Below the pieces are notes generated by a model. It did no database searches. It was not told the origin of the DNA and saw nothing but the letters and a program-made list of their open reading frames with translations. Positions 23,835 through 32,483 of a DNA stretch of 64,000 bases are shown piece after piece. The DNA is from Embleya scabrispora (lineage in GTDB: Bacteria > Actinomycetota > Actinomycetes > Streptomycetales > Streptomycetaceae). Each line of letters begins with the position of its first letter. Positions within the stretch are counted from its first letter, which is position 1. The DNA lies in NCBI RefSeq assembly GCF_002024165.1, contig NZ_MWQN01000002.1:868001-932000 (forward strand), in the 5' to 3' direction. The translations under genes and the position numbers were made by a program.

Positions 23835-24917
23835 TTACGGCTTTCCGAGCGATGTGAGGAGCTTTTCGGATTCGGAGATCGCGGCGGCCGCGGTCTTGCC
23901 CCGGTGCTGGGACATGACCGCGCCGATGATCAGGTGCTTGCGGCCGTTGAGTTGGCGTTCGGCGGCGAAGACCAGGTTGGCGCCGGCGGGGGTGGTGAAG
24001 CCGGTTTTGCCGGCGACCACGCCGTCGCGGCCCAGGAGGGAGTTCCCGTTGGGCTTGGTGGCTCGGGCGGAGTCCGTGTAGGAGGGGACGCCGGCGATCG
24101 AGGCGAATCCCGGGTCGCGCATGGCCGCGCCGAACAGCTTGACCTGGTCGGCGGCGGTGCTCACGGTGGCCGGATCGAAGCCGCTGGGGTCGGTGTACGT
24201 GGTGTCCGTCATGCCCAACTCTCGTGCGGTGCGGTTCATTCGGGCCACGAACGCCGCATCGCCGCCGTCGACCCAGCGGGCGATCTCGTGGGCGATGTTG
24301 TTCGCCGACACCACCATCAGCGCCTCCAGGGCCCGGCGCTGGGTGAAGGACTCGCCCGCCGTGATCGGGGTCGTGCTCTCCGAGCGACGCAGCCGGTCGG
24401 CGGACCGGGCGGCCTCCTCGGCGGAGATGGTGAAGGACGGCCCCGAACTGCCGGCCGCGAGCGGCTTGACCTTGAGGAAGACGTAGGCCGTCATCACCTT
24501 GGCCACGCTCGCGGTCGGCGTCGGCTTGGCGGTGCCGGAGGTGAGCGGGGTGCGTACGCCGTCCACGGACAGCGCCGCCTGGCCGTCCTTGGGCCAATCG
24601 GGCTGGATCGTGAGGTCGCCGCCGGTGGCGGCGACGGTCGCGGTCACCGGCGCGGTACGCGTGGCCGGTCCGGCATCGTCCGCACAACCGGCGACCAGCG
24701 CGAGCAGTGCCCCGACGACCAGCGCGACGGGGCCGCGCAACAACCGTCGGCGGCCGGCGTGGGCGGCGCGGCGCTCGGCGCAGACGCGGAGGCCGGCGCC
24801 GGCGTCGGCGCCCGCGACGAGCGCGAGGGCGGTGGGCACGTGGGTCCCGGCCTGCGTTGGTTTCGGGGTGGCCGCCTGCGGTGTGGCGACGTCGTGAGGC
24901 TTCATGGGGTAGACCAT
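23835..24917 (-). CDS. D-alanyl-D-alanine carboxypeptidase (peptidase S11), lipoprotein-like
   Basis: 360 residues. A low-molecular-weight penicillin-binding protein that trims pentapeptide stems of peptidoglycan. Active-site motifs: Ser137-x-x-Lys140 in 'PTASVAKVM', Ser204-x-Asn206 in 'MVVSANN', Lys304-Thr-Gly in 'VAGKTGFTT'. An unusual 60-residue cytoplasmic extension precedes the export signal, which ends in a lipobox 'ALVAGC' (Cys78), so it is probably a membrane-tethered lipoprotein. Start ATG 24917 has GAGG 5 nt upstream; ATG 24905 is an alternative. It is divergent from a two-component system with a palindrome between, suggesting that the regulator controls this wall enzyme. Confidence 0.9.
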   Translation of the reverse strand: MVYPMKPHDVATPQAATPKPTQAGTHVPTALALVAGADAGAGLRVCAERRAAHAGRRRLLRGPVALVVGALLALVAGCADDAGPATRTAPVTATVAATGGDLTIQPDWPKDGQAALSVDGVRTPLTSGTAKPTPTASVAKVMTAYVFLKVKPLAAGSSGPSFTISAEEAARSADRLRRSESTTPITAGESFTQRRALEALMVVSANNIAHEIARWVDGGDAAFVARMNRTARELGMTDTTYTDPSGFDPATVSTAADQVKLFGAAMRDPGFASIAGVPSYTDSARATKPNGNSLLGRDGVVAGKTGFTTPAGANLVFAAERQLNGRKHLIIGAVMSQHRGKTAAAAISESEKLLTSLGKP

Positions 24918-24956
24918 GGCGACCTCGGATGACCGCGTTCGGCCGGGAACAAGACC

Positions 24957-24969
24957 GTTGTGTCACAAC
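24957..24969. promoter_or_regulatory. Palindrome in the divergent carboxypeptidase/response-regulator promoter
   Basis: GTTGTG-T-CACAAC, a perfect 6-1-6 inverted repeat, 40 bp from the carboxypeptidase start and 58 bp from the response-regulator start. Likely binding site for a local regulator. Nearby GATACT (25016-25021) would place transcription start at or very near the ATG at 25028, so that gene may be leaderless. Confidence 0.45.
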
Positions 24970-25027
24970 CCGCTCGATCGGCCGGTGGAGCGGGGTTCGG
25001 GGCGGGGGGCTGCTCGATACTGGCCCC

Positions 25028-25708
25028 ATGGTTCGTGTGCTCTTGATCGAAGACGACCCCGCCGTGGCCGAGGGGTTGGCCCTCGGGCTGCGCCGGCAGG
25101 GCTACACCGCCCAGGTGCGGCACAGCGGCGAGGAGGGGCTGACCGGGGTGGCCGAATTCGATCCGGACCTCGTCGTGCTGGACGTGATGCTGCCCGGCAT
25201 CGACGGCTTCGAGGTGTGCCGGCGGATTCGGCAGGCCGGCACACTGCCGGTGATCATGTTGACCGCGCGCGACGAGGACATGGACATCGTGGTGGGTCTG
25301 GAAGCCGGCGCCGACGACTATGTGGTCAAGCCGGTGCAGTCCCGGGTCCTGGAGGCGCGGATCCGCGCGGTACTGCGGCGCGCCGATTCGGCCACGCCCG
25401 CCGGTCGACGGGAGGTGTACGGCGACCTGACCCTGGACCGCACCGCGCTGACCGTGTCCAAGGCCGGCCGGTCCGTCCCCCTCGCCCCCTCCGAGCTGCG
25501 ACTGCTGCTGGCGCTGTCCGCCGCCCCCGGCCGGGTGTTCAGCCGGGGCCAACTGCTCGAAGCGGTCTGGGAACACCCGTTCCTGGGTGACAGCCGACTG
25601 GTGGACGCGTGCGTCAAACGGCTGCGGATCAAGATCGAGGACGCGGAGCGGCCCGCCCGATACATCCAGACCGTGCGCGGCTTCGGATATCGGTTCGGCC
25701 CGCTGTGA
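25028..25708 (+). CDS. OmpR/PhoB-family response regulator
   Basis: 226 residues. Receiver domain 1-115 with the acidic pair in 'LLIEDDPAVAEG', phosphoacceptor Asp in 'DLVVLDVMLPGIDGF', Thr in 'VIMLTARDED' and Lys in 'DDYVVKPVQ'. A winged helix DNA-binding domain follows (about 130-224), ending 'RYIQTVRGFGYRFG'. It pairs with the histidine kinase, which overlaps it by 4 bp (GTGA). Layout (regulator, kinase, lipoprotein) resembles the envelope-sensing Cse system of Streptomyces, but the sigma factor of that system is absent here. No ribosome-binding site precedes the ATG, consistent with a leaderless transcript. Confidence 0.93.
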   Translation: MVRVLLIEDDPAVAEGLALGLRRQGYTAQVRHSGEEGLTGVAEFDPDLVVLDVMLPGIDGFEVCRRIRQAGTLPVIMLTARDEDMDIVVGLEAGADDYVVKPVQSRVLEARIRAVLRRADSATPAGRREVYGDLTLDRTALTVSKAGRSVPLAPSELRLLLALSAAPGRVFSRGQLLEAVWEHPFLGDSRLVDACVKRLRIKIEDAERPARYIQTVRGFGYRFGPL

Positions 25709-27225
25709 GCGGATCAGATGCCGCGCCGCGCGGGCTGCGTGCCATGCCGCGTGCGGTACTGCGCGGGCTGCGCGGCCTGCGGGTGCGGCTGGCGGCGGCC
25801 TGTCTGCTGGTGGCCATGTTCGCCGCGCTGACGACGGCCGCGCTGACCTACCGCGAGGCGCGCGGCGCGATGTTGCAGCGGGCCCAGGACTCGACGGTGC
25901 ACGCGGTACGCGACCGGGTACAGACCGTCGCGCCGTCGACGCCGTTCCCGCCCGACCAGGCCGCGCTGGAGCGGATCGCCGCGCTCGTGGACCCCCGCAC
26001 CCGCAACGACCACTGGGCGGTGGCGGTGGTATTCCGGGACCTGTGGGCGACGACCAATCGCGACTTCGAGCCGAGCCGGATTCCCACCGAACTGCGGGAC
26101 ACCGTCACCGGGCGCACCGCGACCGCCTTCCAACGGGTGCACCGCAATGGACGCGTACTGCTCGCGGTCGGTGTGCCGATCGCGTTCAGCGGTCCGGGCC
26201 GGACCACCGCCTCCGGGGTGGAGGTCTACGTGATGACCCCCATGCAGACCCAGGTACAGGAGGAGGCCGCCCTGGTCCGCGCCGCGCGCAACGGCGCCAT
26301 CCCCGCGGTGCTGGCCGCGCTGGTCCTGGCGCTGATCGTCGCGGGCGGCGTGCTGCGCCCGGTCCGGGCCCTGCAGCGGGCCACCCGGCGGCTGGCCCGG
26401 GGCCGCCTGGACACCCGGCTCCAGGTCAAGGGCGGGGACGAACTCGCGGAGCTGGCCCAGGACTTCAATCACACCGCGGCGGCGTTGGAGGAACACGACG
26501 CGCGGCTGCGCAGACTGGAGGCGCGGGCCCGGGCGTTCGCCGCCGACGTCTCGCACGAACTGCGCACCCCGTTGGCCGCGATGACCGCGGTGACCGACGT
26601 ACTGGACGAGGACGCCGCGGCCGAACACCTGGACCCCGACACGGCCGCGGCGCTGCGGCTGATCTCCTCCGAGACCGGCAAGCTCACCCGGCTGGTCGAC
26701 GACCTGATGGAGATCTCCCGCTTCGACGCGCGCGCCGCCGCGCTGCACGTGGACGAGTTGGACATGGCGGAGGCGGTCCGCCGCTGCCTGGCCGCGCGGG
26801 GATGGCGGGACGCGGTGGTGACCCGGCTGCCGGAGGGGATCCGAGCGGAGGTCGACCCGCGGCGGCTGGACGTGGTGGTGGCCAACCTGGTCGGCAACGC
26901 GTTGCGCCACGGTGCGCCGCCGGTGGAGGTGGCGCTGGCGGCCGAGCGGCGCGCCGACGGCGACTGGGTCGTACTCACCGTCGCCGACCGGGGCCCCGGA
27001 CTCGCCGCGGAGACCCTGGATCGGGTCTTCGAGCGTTTCTTCAAGGCCGATGCGGCGCGCTCCCGTTCGTCCGGCAGTGGCCTGGGCATGGCGATCACGC
27101 TGGAGAACGTCCGGCTGCACGACGGACTCATCCGGGCGGCGAACCGGCCCGACGGAGGAGCGGAGTTCACGGTGGAACTGCCTCGCCATGCCCGCGTCGG
27201 CGCCGAAGGCCGGGAGGACGGATGA
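25705..27225 (+). CDS. Sensor histidine kinase of the OmpR-type pair
   Basis: 506 residues from GTG 25705, which overlaps the regulator stop. Two membrane helices ('LAAACLLVAMFAALTTAAL' near the N-terminus and 'AIPAVLAALVLALIVAGGVL' at about 200) bracket an extracytoplasmic sensor. Then HAMP ('LRPVRALQRATRRLARGRLD'), the phosphoacceptor His in 'FAADVSHELRTPLAAM', N box 'VVANLVGNALRHG', and ATP-lid motifs 'VADRGPGL' and 'SSGSGLGMAI'. It phosphorylates the upstream response regulator in response to an envelope signal. The following lipoprotein gene overlaps it by 4 bp and may be a modulator. ATG 25744 is an alternative start. Confidence 0.93.
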   Translation: MSGSDAAPRGLRAMPRAVLRGLRGLRVRLAAACLLVAMFAALTTAALTYREARGAMLQRAQDSTVHAVRDRVQTVAPSTPFPPDQAALERIAALVDPRTRNDHWAVAVVFRDLWATTNRDFEPSRIPTELRDTVTGRTATAFQRVHRNGRVLLAVGVPIAFSGPGRTTASGVEVYVMTPMQTQVQEEAALVRAARNGAIPAVLAALVLALIVAGGVLRPVRALQRATRRLARGRLDTRLQVKGGDELAELAQDFNHTAAALEEHDARLRRLEARARAFAADVSHELRTPLAAMTAVTDVLDEDAAAEHLDPDTAAALRLISSETGKLTRLVDDLMEISRFDARAAALHVDELDMAEAVRRCLAARGWRDAVVTRLPEGIRAEVDPRRLDVVVANLVGNALRHGAPPVEVALAAERRADGDWVVLTVADRGPGLAAETLDRVFERFFKADAARSRSSGSGLGMAITLENVRLHDGLIRAANRPDGGAEFTVELPRHARVGAEGREDG

Positions 27226-27884
27226 GTGTGCGGCGGATGCGGACGGGGAGCGGTCGCGGGGTCGGCCGGCTGCGGCTGCCGTTTTTGGCGGCGGTGTTGC
27301 TCGCGGTCGGGGCCGGCTGCGGGATTCCGGCCACCGGCGCGATCGAGGCGGGTCAGCCCGCCGACGGCATCATTCCGCCCGCCGACGCGAGCCATCCGAG
27401 TGGGGTGTACGTGTACATGGTCGACGCCCACCGGGTCGTTCCCGAGCTGCGCACCTCGTCCGGCGGCGACAGTCCGCAGGCCGCGATCGACCTGCTGCTC
27501 GCGGGGCCGACCCGTGAGGAGGCGCTGGTGGGTGTGAGTACGGCGATCCCGGCGGCGGCCGGCCCCGCGCGGGTGACGGTGGTCGAGGGCGGCACGCTCC
27601 GGGTCGAGTTGGCCGGCGCGAGTCCGCTCGGCGAGACGGCGCTGGAGCAGGTGATCTGTACCGCCGCGACGGCCGGCAGCCGCAACCTCCCCGGGGGCGG
27701 CTCGGGCGTGGTCTCGGTGGTCACCCCCGTCCAGCGCGCCGAGAACCGGGCGTGCCCGACGTCCCTCGTCGGGAGCTCCGGCGGCTCCGGGAGCGCACTC
27801 CCGCCTCGTCGGCCCGGCTCGGGGCCGGAGACCGCCGAGGAGGTGGCCCCCGGTCGCCTTCCGCCTGTCCCGCCGGCCGGCTGA
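27222..27884 (+). CDS. GerMN-like lipoprotein, third gene of the two-component operon
   Basis: 220 residues. A lipoprotein signal peptide ends at Cys33 ('AVLLAVGAGCG'). Residues 55-165 resemble a GerMN/spore-germination-type domain ('YMVDAHRVVPELR', 'QAAIDLLLAGPTREEALVGV', 'LGETALEQVICTAA'). The C-terminal 40 residues are a Pro/Gly/Ser-rich tail. The ATGA overlap with the kinase stop and a GGGAGG site 4-5 nt upstream show coupled expression. By analogy with CseA it may dampen or tune the sensor kinase at the membrane surface; that is inference. Confidence 0.8.
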   Translation: MSVRRMRTGSGRGVGRLRLPFLAAVLLAVGAGCGIPATGAIEAGQPADGIIPPADASHPSGVYVYMVDAHRVVPELRTSSGGDSPQAAIDLLLAGPTREEALVGVSTAIPAAAGPARVTVVEGGTLRVELAGASPLGETALEQVICTAATAGSRNLPGGGSGVVSVVTPVQRAENRACPTSLVGSSGGSGSALPPRRPGSGPETAEEVAPGRLPPVPPAG

Positions 27885-27969
27885 TCGAAGGGGCCGCGGC
27901 GGGCGGCGGGGATATCCGATGCTGAATCAACGCGCGTAGCTACTGTTGGGCTCGGAAAAAATAGGAGTA

Positions 27970-28003
27970 GGCTCCGAAATAGGAGCCCACTCTTGAAAGA
28001 GTG
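27970..28003. promoter_or_regulatory. Two abutting palindromes upstream of the MFS exporter gene
   Basis: GGCTCC-GAAATA-GGAGCC (27970-27987) is followed without a gap by CACTCTT-GA-AAGAGTG (27988-28003). Both are perfect inverted repeats and together cover 34 bp, 44 bp upstream of the exporter start. TAGGAG half-sites also recur just upstream. Likely regulator binding sites or a leader stem-loop pair; no regulator gene is adjacent. Confidence 0.55.
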
Positions 28004-28046
28004 TCCGCTCTCATCGCGAGTCGAGCGTCGACGAGGGGGACACCGC

Positions 28047-29684
28047 ATGGGCGCGACGGGAATGGTGGGCGCGGCGGGTACGGCGGCGGGGGCGGTCGAG
28101 GTCGGGCGGCGCAGGTGGTGGGCGTTGGCCGCGACGAGTCTGGCCATGTTGGCGGTCGGGCTGGATGGCACCGTGCTGAGTGTGGCCCTGCCGAGGTTGG
28201 CGGGGGATCTGGAGGCAACGGCCTCGGATCTGCAGTGGTTCTCGTCCTCGTACCTGCTGTTCCTGGCGGCGGCGATGTTGCCGATGGGCCTGCTCGGCGA
28301 CCGTCTGGGACACAAGCGGGTGCTGGTCGCCTCGCTGTCGCTGTTCGCGCTGTCGTCGGCGGGGTGTGCGTACGCCACGACGCCCGGGTGGTTCATCGCG
28401 GCGCGGTCGGTCCTCGGGGTGGCCGGCGCGGGGATCGTGGTGATGGCGTTGTCGGCGTTGACGGTGTTGTTCCCGGTGGAGGAGCGGCCGAGGGCCGTGG
28501 GGGTGTGGTCGGCGGCGAACTTCCTTGCCCTGCCGCTGGGTCCGCTGCTCGGCGGGTGGATGCTGACGCATCTGTGGTGGGGATGGGTGTTCCTGATCAA
28601 CGTGCCGGTCGCGTTGGTGGGCGTGATGGTGGTGTCGGTGTTGGTTCCGGGGGCGGGGTCGCGGGCGCGGCCGGCGTCCGAGGCCGCTGTGGGGGGCCGG
28701 TCGCGGCCGGATTCGGTCGGGGTGTTGTTGTCCACCGGTGGATTGGCGTGTGTGACGCTCGGGTTGATTCGGGCGGGGGAGTACGGCTGGGACGACGCGT
28801 GGGCCTGGGGCTCGATCGGCGGCGGCCTGGTGCTGCTCGCCGCGTTCGGGCGGTATGAGCATCGGCTCGGATGCCGGCCCGGCGCGCAACCCCTACTGGA
28901 TCTGCGGGTGTTCGCGTCGAGGTCGTACACGTGGGGTGTGGTGCTGATCGGTATCGCGGTGTTCGCGAACATCGGGGTCTTGTTCACGATGCCGCAGTAC
29001 TTCCAGGCGGTGCGGGGCACGGACGCGATGGGTTCGGGGGCGCGGTTGTTGCCGATCATCGGAGGGCTGGTGATCGGTGCGGTACCGGCGGATCGGGTGG
29101 CCCGGGTACTGGGGGCCAAGGTCGCGGTGGCGGTCGGGTTCGTGCTGATGGCGGCGGGGCTGCTGATGGGTGGGGCGACGGGCGCGGGGTCGAGCACGTG
29201 GTTCGTCGCGTCGTGGATGGGGCTGAGCGGGGCGGGGATGGGGTTGGCGATGGCGACGTCGACTTCCGCGGCGCTGTCGGAGGTGTCGGAGGGGCGCAGC
29301 GGGGTGGAGGCCGCGGTGTTGCAGGCGGCGAACAAGGTGGGTGCGCCGTTCGGTTCGGCGATCTTGGGCAGTGTGTCGTTGACCGGGTATCGGGATCGGC
29401 TGCGGGTGCCGGATCTGTCCGCCGCCGACCTGTACACCGCACGCTCCGGGGTGTTCGGCGGCGCCGAGGTCGCCGGCAGGGTCGGCTCGGCGCCGATGTC
29501 GGCCTCGGTGCGGGGGGCGTTCGTGCACGGGATGGATCTGGCCCTGCTCGTGTCGGGCGGCGTCGCGGTGCTCGGGTTGATCGTCGCGCTCGTGTTCATG
29601 CCGGGGGCGGGGCAGGGCCGGCGGGGGCGCCGCGGCGTGGGTGATCGGCTGTCGGGATCCCGACCGGTGGGTGTGGATGGGTGA
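28047..29684 (+). CDS. MFS drug:proton antiporter, DHA2 (EmrB/QacA) type
   Basis: 545 residues with 14 predicted membrane helices. Motif 'LDGTVLSVALPRLAGDL' near the first helix and 'GLLGDRLGHKRVLVASL' (motif A) after the second place it in the 14-helix DHA2 group. 'SVLGVAGAGIVVMALSALTV' matches motif B, and 'NFLALPLGPLLGGWM' motif C of drug exporters. It should export a drug or metabolite with proton uptake. Start ATG 28047 follows GAGGGGG; the frame is open back to 27993. Upstream palindromes suggest repression by an unlinked TetR or MarR protein. A hairpin follows the stop. Confidence 0.93.
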   Translation: MGATGMVGAAGTAAGAVEVGRRRWWALAATSLAMLAVGLDGTVLSVALPRLAGDLEATASDLQWFSSSYLLFLAAAMLPMGLLGDRLGHKRVLVASLSLFALSSAGCAYATTPGWFIAARSVLGVAGAGIVVMALSALTVLFPVEERPRAVGVWSAANFLALPLGPLLGGWMLTHLWWGWVFLINVPVALVGVMVVSVLVPGAGSRARPASEAAVGGRSRPDSVGVLLSTGGLACVTLGLIRAGEYGWDDAWAWGSIGGGLVLLAAFGRYEHRLGCRPGAQPLLDLRVFASRSYTWGVVLIGIAVFANIGVLFTMPQYFQAVRGTDAMGSGARLLPIIGGLVIGAVPADRVARVLGAKVAVAVGFVLMAAGLLMGGATGAGSSTWFVASWMGLSGAGMGLAMATSTSAALSEVSEGRSGVEAAVLQAANKVGAPFGSAILGSVSLTGYRDRLRVPDLSAADLYTARSGVFGGAEVAGRVGSAPMSASVRGAFVHGMDLALLVSGGVAVLGLIVALVFMPGAGQGRRGRRGVGDRLSGSRPVGVDG

Positions 29685-29716
29685 TCGGCGACCCCGGATC
29701 GGGTAGGGGGCGCTCG

Positions 29717-29738
29717 GACCCGGGGTAAGGGCCGGGTC
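29717..29738 (+). terminator. Hairpin after the MFS exporter gene; rest of 29685-29992 featureless
   Basis: GACCCGG-N8-CCGGGTC, a perfect 7-bp stem 32 bp after the stop. The remainder of the 308-bp gap before the acyl-CoA dehydrogenase gene shows no gene; it should hold that gene's promoter, but I see no clear -35/-10 pair. Confidence 0.45.
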
Positions 29739-29992
29739 AGGGGTTCCCCCGGTCGTGGTCGGGTTCATACGCTGGCCGAGCCAACCGGTTGACCGCCGGG
29801 TCGTCGTGCCCAGCGACGGCCCGGCAAGCTCCGACCGGAGCGCGGGGGGTCGCGTCGGTCACCGGAGGGGATCCGGGAGCGCCGTAGCGCCGGGTCATCG
29901 TACGCACCGGATCATCGTCCGCGAACTCCCGTCGAGTCGGCGGGGGTTCACGGGTGTGCGGTCCTGGGGCCAGCGCCGAGGGGAGCCGCGCC

Positions 29993-32359
29993 ATGCATGT
30001 GTCGCACCGGGACGGGTTCGAGGGGTTTGCCGGGGACGAGGGGCCGGCGGGGGGTGGGGTGTTCGGCGAGGCCGAGGGCCATGCCGGGGACGAGGGGTTC
30101 GCCGAGGTCGCGGCGGGGCTGGTCGCCCGGTACTGGGGAGGGGCCGCCGCCGCGCCGACGGGGGATCTGGATCGGTTGTGGGAAATGGGCGCCGGGCACG
30201 GCTGGTTCGACCTCGGGCGCGAGGACGATCTCGCCGCCTCGATCACGCTGGCCCGGGTGCTCGGTCGGGCCGCGTGTCCGTTGCCGGTGACGGCGGGATT
30301 CGTCGCGGCACGGTTGTTCGCCGAACATGTCGGGCTGGCCACGGCGATCGGGGACGGCGGCATTCGGGTGGCGACGGCGTTGCCGGGTGATCCGGGGATG
30401 CCGGGGGCCGGTTGCCTGGTCGAGGCGGGCGACGTGGTCGGCCACGTTCTGCACCTGCCGCCCGGCGGGGGGCCGATGGGGCTGTATCGGATCGAGGCGG
30501 TCGACCCGGTCGAGGACGTGGCGGCGCCGGGGTGGACCCGGGCCCGCCTCGGCTCGGCGCTGGCCTGCCTCGAACTCTCCGCCGCCGACGCCGATCGCGC
30601 GGTGACGGTGCTGCGGCTCGGCTGGGCCGCCCGGGCGCTCGGCGCCGCGGAACGGGCGGCGGGGTCGGCGCTCGCGCACGCCAGGGTGCGTACGCGGGCC
30701 GGCGAGCCGGTGGGCGCGTTCGCCGCGATGCGGCAGCGGGCCGATCGGATGGAACTGGAGGCGGGCGATCTGCTGATCGCCGATGCGGTGCGGCGCTATG
30801 CGGAGGGGGCGGACGATTGGGCGATCGCGGCCGAACTGGCCGTCGCGCAGATCCGGCGGGTCGCGCCGCGTGTGCGGTTCGGCGCGCACCATGAGCCTGC
30901 CGTGGCCGGCTGCTCCGACGAACACGAGACGCCGTGGTTGTTCCATCGCGTACGGGCCGACCTGGCCTGCCTGCGCGCATTCGCGGCACCCGGCGGGGAC
31001 GCGGCGGATCGGCTGCTGGAGGAGGCCCCGGACGCCGCCGCGCACGGGACCGGTGTGCGCCCGTCCGCCCTGCCCGACCCGTGGCTGGGCCCTGACGGCG
31101 AGGCCGTGCGAGAGGCGTGCCGAAAGGTGGCGGCGAGGCGGTGGGGAGCGACGACGCCGGATTCGGCGTCGGGGTCGGAGGGGTCGCCGGACGCCGAGCC
31201 GGAGCCGGAGCCGGAGCCGGAATCGGAGCGGGAGGATGGCCGTTTCCTCGCTGCCTCGGTGGGTGGTGACGGCGTCGATGATCCCGTGGTCGTGGCCGAG
31301 GCCGCCGGGCTCGGGTGGTTTGCGCTCGGGTGGTCGGGCGAGGGCAGCGGAACCGCCGCCGAGCGGTTCGCGCTTCGGCAGGAGGTCTGCCGGCACCGGT
31401 TGCCGATCCTGGACGCGCTGACCACCGCGACCGTGTTCGGCCCGGCGATCGCGCGGTACGGCTCGACGGAGCAGCGGGCGCGGCTGTTGCCCGCGTTGCG
31501 GGAGGGCACGATGCGGATCGCGTTGGGATACCGGTGGTCCGAGGCCGACTTCGATCCGGCCGCGGTGCGGGCGAGTGCGGTCCGTACCGGTGCCGGTGAG
31601 CGGGACGACTGGATCCTCACGGGTGCGCGGATCTGGACGGCCGACGCGCATCGCGCCGATCGGATGTGGCTGGTGGCCCGTACCGACGCCGATGTCGAGT
31701 CGGCGCGTGCCGGGCTCACCGTTTTCCTGGTGCCCACCGACGCGCCGGGCGTGGTGCTGCGACCGCATCGTACACCGGCGGGCGAGAGCGGATGCATTGT
31801 GCTGCTCGACGAGGTCCGGGTGTCGGACTCGGCCAGGATCGGTGCCGTGGGCGGTGGTTGGGCGCCGGTCGCCGAGACGTTCGCCGCCGAGCCGATCCTG
31901 CTCGGCGACGTGGCGGCCACGTTGCATCGTCGCCTGACGGACGTGATCGCACTGCTGCGTGCGGGTGCCGGGCCGCGGCCCGCGGCGGGAGCCCGTGGCT
32001 CGGCGGCCCGAGCCGCGTTGGCCGAACTGGCCGTGCGGACCCAGGCCGTGCGGCTCCTGGCCACCGCTGCGGCGGTACCCGCGCCGGGCGGCCCGGCGGA
32101 GCATCCGCGTCCGCACGCCTCGGCGGCTCGGGTGCTCGGTGCCGAACTGGCCGCCGACTTCGGCCCGATCGGCCTCGAACTCCTCGGGCCCGCGGCGGTC
32201 CTGGGCACCGGCGCCCCGGGCGCACCGGGAGCCGGAGGCTTCGAGCCGGAACTGTGGCCCGCCCCGTCCCACACCCCCGCGGGCGACACCGACGACCTGC
32301 GTCACGACCTGCACCACGACCGACCGGCCCACTCCTTCGGCCTACCGGCCCGCCTCTGA
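29993..32359 (+). CDS. Double acyl-CoA dehydrogenase-like fusion protein
   Basis: 788 residues. The first half (about 30-330) has the pattern of an acyl-CoA dehydrogenase with its C-terminal helical domain ('LGWAARALGAAERAAGSALA', 'VGAFAAMRQRADRMELEAGD'). An acidic linker of alternating Glu/Pro follows (about 395-415). The second half (about 420-780) contains another N-terminal and beta-domain unit ('YGSTEQRARLLPALREGTM', 'DDWILTGARIWTADAHRADR', 'VVLRPHRTPAGESG'). Two dehydrogenase units on one chain could form an internal heterodimer with one active FAD site; the catalytic Glu cannot be assigned by eye. Start ATG 29993 has GAGGGGAG at 7 nt. No acyl-CoA pathway partner is adjacent; it converges with the LAL gene. 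Confidence 0.82.
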   Translation: MHVSHRDGFEGFAGDEGPAGGGVFGEAEGHAGDEGFAEVAAGLVARYWGGAAAAPTGDLDRLWEMGAGHGWFDLGREDDLAASITLARVLGRAACPLPVTAGFVAARLFAEHVGLATAIGDGGIRVATALPGDPGMPGAGCLVEAGDVVGHVLHLPPGGGPMGLYRIEAVDPVEDVAAPGWTRARLGSALACLELSAADADRAVTVLRLGWAARALGAAERAAGSALAHARVRTRAGEPVGAFAAMRQRADRMELEAGDLLIADAVRRYAEGADDWAIAAELAVAQIRRVAPRVRFGAHHEPAVAGCSDEHETPWLFHRVRADLACLRAFAAPGGDAADRLLEEAPDAAAHGTGVRPSALPDPWLGPDGEAVREACRKVAARRWGATTPDSASGSEGSPDAEPEPEPEPESEREDGRFLAASVGGDGVDDPVVVAEAAGLGWFALGWSGEGSGTAAERFALRQEVCRHRLPILDALTTATVFGPAIARYGSTEQRARLLPALREGTMRIALGYRWSEADFDPAAVRASAVRTGAGERDDWILTGARIWTADAHRADRMWLVARTDADVESARAGLTVFLVPTDAPGVVLRPHRTPAGESGCIVLLDEVRVSDSARIGAVGGGWAPVAETFAAEPILLGDVAATLHRRLTDVIALLRAGAGPRPAAGARGSAARAALAELAVRTQAVRLLATAAAVPAPGGPAEHPRPHASAARVLGAELAADFGPIGLELLGPAAVLGTGAPGAPGAGGFEPELWPAPSHTPAGDTDDLRHDLHHDRPAHSFGLPARL

Positions 32360-32483
32360 CGTCGCGCGCGCCACGTCGTCGATCGGTTCGTTGCCCACGG
32401 CTCGGGCCGGGCCGGCGCGGTGGGCGGGCCGGACGACCCGCGCCGCCGGTGTCGGGTTCGGCGACCTCGACGACTGCCGACGA

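Noticed and set aside
24918-27884. The sigE-cseABC envelope stress operon
   Set aside because: The regulator-kinase-lipoprotein set is similar, but there is no adjacent ECF sigma gene and gene order differs.
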